Below, in pieces: positions 5,986 to 6,827 of a stretch of 6,827 nucleotides of DNA. The stretch's first letter is position 1, and every line of letters starts with the position of its first letter. This DNA comes from an uncultured Alistipes sp. Its GTDB lineage: Bacteria > Bacteroidota > Bacteroidia > Bacteroidales > Rikenellaceae. Below the pieces are notes generated by a model. The model was not told the DNA's origin and did no database searches. It saw only the letters and a list, made by a program, of their open reading frames with translations. A program made the translations under genes and the position numbers. The stretch lies in contig CAAGKW010000287.1 of NCBI GenBank assembly GCA_900770585.1, forward strand, positions 1-6,827. Reading direction: 5' to 3'.

Positions 5986-6458
5986 GGCGGGCTGGTCATC
6001 GCGCCGCCAAAGTAGATTACGATTCGGTTCTTCGCGCTCTCCACCAACACGACCATATCGGTGATGATCTCTTTCGAGTCGTTCAATTTGAAGAAGTTAC
6101 GCATATAGTTATCCTTAACAAGCTCCTTGGGCAGTTCCTTCTGCTCGTAACTTGCCGACAGCGACTCGGTCCGAGTGCGGATCGCCTCGGCCACCTGCTT
6201 GTCGGCCTTGCTGTAATCGATGATGACGATCTCCTCGACGCCCTTGATGAACTCCTTGCCAAACTGCTTGCGGAGCGCCAACTTGACCATTTCCAGACCG
6301 TTGCCCTTGGTACAGACCATACCGTTGACACCCGAGGTCTGGCTATATTGCTCGACCATCGACCTCATCAATTCGCGCCCCGTGCTTGTCGGTTGTGCCG
6401 CTGCGCCCAACCAGAGTGTGAGCATCGTCAGCAACAACATTATCACTCGTTTCGACAT
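5973..6458 (-). CDS. Small exported protein of unknown function (DUF4252-like?), 161 aa
   Basis: The N-terminus is a clear Sec signal peptide: basic MSKR, then a hydrophobic core to about residue 18, then GAAAQ with probable cleavage after A21. There is no lipobox cysteine, so the mature protein of about 140 residues is probably periplasmic or otherwise soluble after export. The mature part has an amphipathic segment (28-72), an EEIVIIDYS strand (75-83), a charged helix (84-102) and a C-terminal strand pair ending in VVLVE (136-140) and RIVIYFGG (145-152). Length, signal peptide and strand order recall the Bacteroidetes DUF4252 family, but I cannot confirm that. It faces gdhA convergently and has a TAAATTTG promoter element 44 bp before its ATG. 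The real strand is supported by the signal peptide and promoter; the longer opposite-strand frame shows neither. Function unknown. Confidence 0.85.
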   Translation of the reverse strand: MSKRVIMLLLTMLTLWLGAAAQPTSTGRELMRSMVEQYSQTSGVNGMVCTKGNGLEMVKLALRKQFGKEFIKGVEEIVIIDYSKADKQVAEAIRTRTESLSASYEQKELPKELVKDNYMRNFFKLNDSKEIITDMVVLVESAKNRIVIYFGGAMTSPPKTK

Positions 6459-6501
6459 AATATTTTCAGTTTGAATAGTGTTAAACTTCGTTTTATAGCT
6501 A

Positions 6502-6509
6502 CAAATTTA
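6502..6509 (-). promoter_or_regulatory. Predicted Bacteroidetes -7 promoter element for the exported-protein gene
   Basis: Read on the minus strand, TAAATTTG matches TAnnTTTG. A start about 7 bases downstream gives a leader of roughly 35 bases to the ATG at 6458. The only nearby TTTG (complement of 6522-6525) is just 12 bp away, too close for a standard -33 element, so only the -7 element is supported. Confidence 0.5.
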
Positions 6510-6566
6510 ACAATAATCCTCCAAAACGCGACACCCGCTCGGCGTGATTGTTCACCCCGAGTGCAA

Positions 6567-6603
6567 AAGAACGCCCCTCCCGACAGTCGGGAAGAGCGTT
6601 CTT
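6567..6603 (-). terminator. Terminator hairpin downstream of groL
   Basis: An 8-bp outer stem (AAGAACGC with GCGTTCTT) encloses a 3x3 internal loop and a 6-bp inner stem (TCCCGA with TCGGGA) with a CAG loop. On the minus strand the hairpin ends in TTCTTTTG, a short T-rich tail, 24 bp past the groL stop. On the plus strand the tail (TTCTTCTCTATTTTAG) is poorer and no plus-strand gene needs it. Confidence 0.8.
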
Positions 6604-6626
6604 CTCTATTTTAGTCCGTGGTCGGA

Positions 6627-6827
6627 TTACATCATACCGCCCATACCGCCTGCGGGCATTGCCGGCATCGGATTTTCCTCCTTCTTCTCGGCCAGCACAC
6701 ACTCGGTGGTGAGGAACATCGACGCAATCGACGCTGCATTCTCCAACGCCACGCGCGAAACCTTAGTCGGGTCGATGATACCTGCTGCGAGCATATCCTC
6801 GTAGCGGTCGTCGCGAGCGTTGTAACC
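6627..6827 (-). CDS. groL: Chaperonin GroEL (60 kDa), C-terminal fragment
   Basis: The last 66 codons of GroEL, running off the right edge; the stop TAA is at 6627-6629. The translation contains [20 protein letters not shown], then [35 protein letters not shown] and a Gly/Met-rich end, AGGMGGMM. These are standard features of the GroEL equatorial domain and its flexible C-terminal tail. By family knowledge GroEL forms a double-ring ATP-driven folding chamber with GroES in the cytoplasm. Its promoter and any groES partner lie outside the window. The terminator hairpin at 6567-6603 ends this transcript. No frameshift or unusual residue is seen in the visible part. Confidence 0.97.
   Translation of the reverse strand, partial: GYNARDDRYEDMLAAGIIDPTKVSRVALENAASIASMFLTTECVLAEKKEENPMPAMPAGGMGGMM

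Noticed and set aside
6517..6522. GGAGGA on the minus strand as a Shine-Dalgarno site for the exported protein
   Set aside because: It lies about 58 bases before the ATG and upstream of the predicted -7 element, so it would not be in the mRNA.
5859..6614. 251-residue plus-strand frame overlapping the gdhA end and the exported-protein gene
   Set aside because: It starts inside gdhA, runs through the gdhA terminator hairpin and is antisense to a gene with a signal peptide and promoter. No domain is visible.

Overview
The window looks like chromosomal DNA of a GC-rich member of the Bacteroidales, most likely Alistipes-like (family Rikenellaceae). The signs are promoters of the Bacteroidetes form TAnnTTTG, A/T-rich leaders without Shine-Dalgarno sequences, heavy use of the serine codon TCG, a GroEL ending in a Gly/Met-rich tail, and a two-receiver PEP-synthase-like protein of a type I associate with this phylum. 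The genus is an inference.

Layout, left to right. (1) Minus strand: the first 26 codons of gcvT (glycine cleavage T protein), 26 bp downstream of a 414-residue tandem-GNAT-like protein that probably shares its transcript. (2) A short intergenic region (1352-1429) with back-to-back promoter elements, from which the GNAT gene is read leftward and a 993-residue multidomain protein rightward. (3) That protein (1430-4411) joins two receiver-like domains, a helical linker and a pyruvate-phosphate-dikinase-type ATP-grasp module to an unusual C-terminal domain. It has no PEP-utilising TIM barrel. (4) A 132-bp gap with a promoter and an A-rich leader, then gdhA (4544-5878), a hexameric-type glutamate dehydrogenase with codon use typical of high expression, closed by a strong rho-independent terminator (5902-5934). 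(5) Convergent to it, on the minus strand, a small exported protein of unknown function (5973-6458) with its own promoter element. (6) A large terminator hairpin (6567-6603) ending groL, of which the last 66 codons lie at the right edge on the minus strand.

The genes are mostly housekeeping and are not one pathway. gcvT and gdhA both release or capture ammonia during amino-acid metabolism, but they are on opposite strands and in separate transcription units. No mobile elements, tRNA or rRNA genes, CRISPR arrays or phage genes were seen.

The best candidate for something under-described is the receiver / ATP-grasp protein. Its first receiver has lost the phosphorylation residues and its second has kept all of them. 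The catalytic second half of a PEP synthase is replaced by a short domain in which a single Gly-Thr-His motif may be a diverged phosphohistidine site. Long ORFs antisense to the three large genes were judged to be shadows caused by codon bias.
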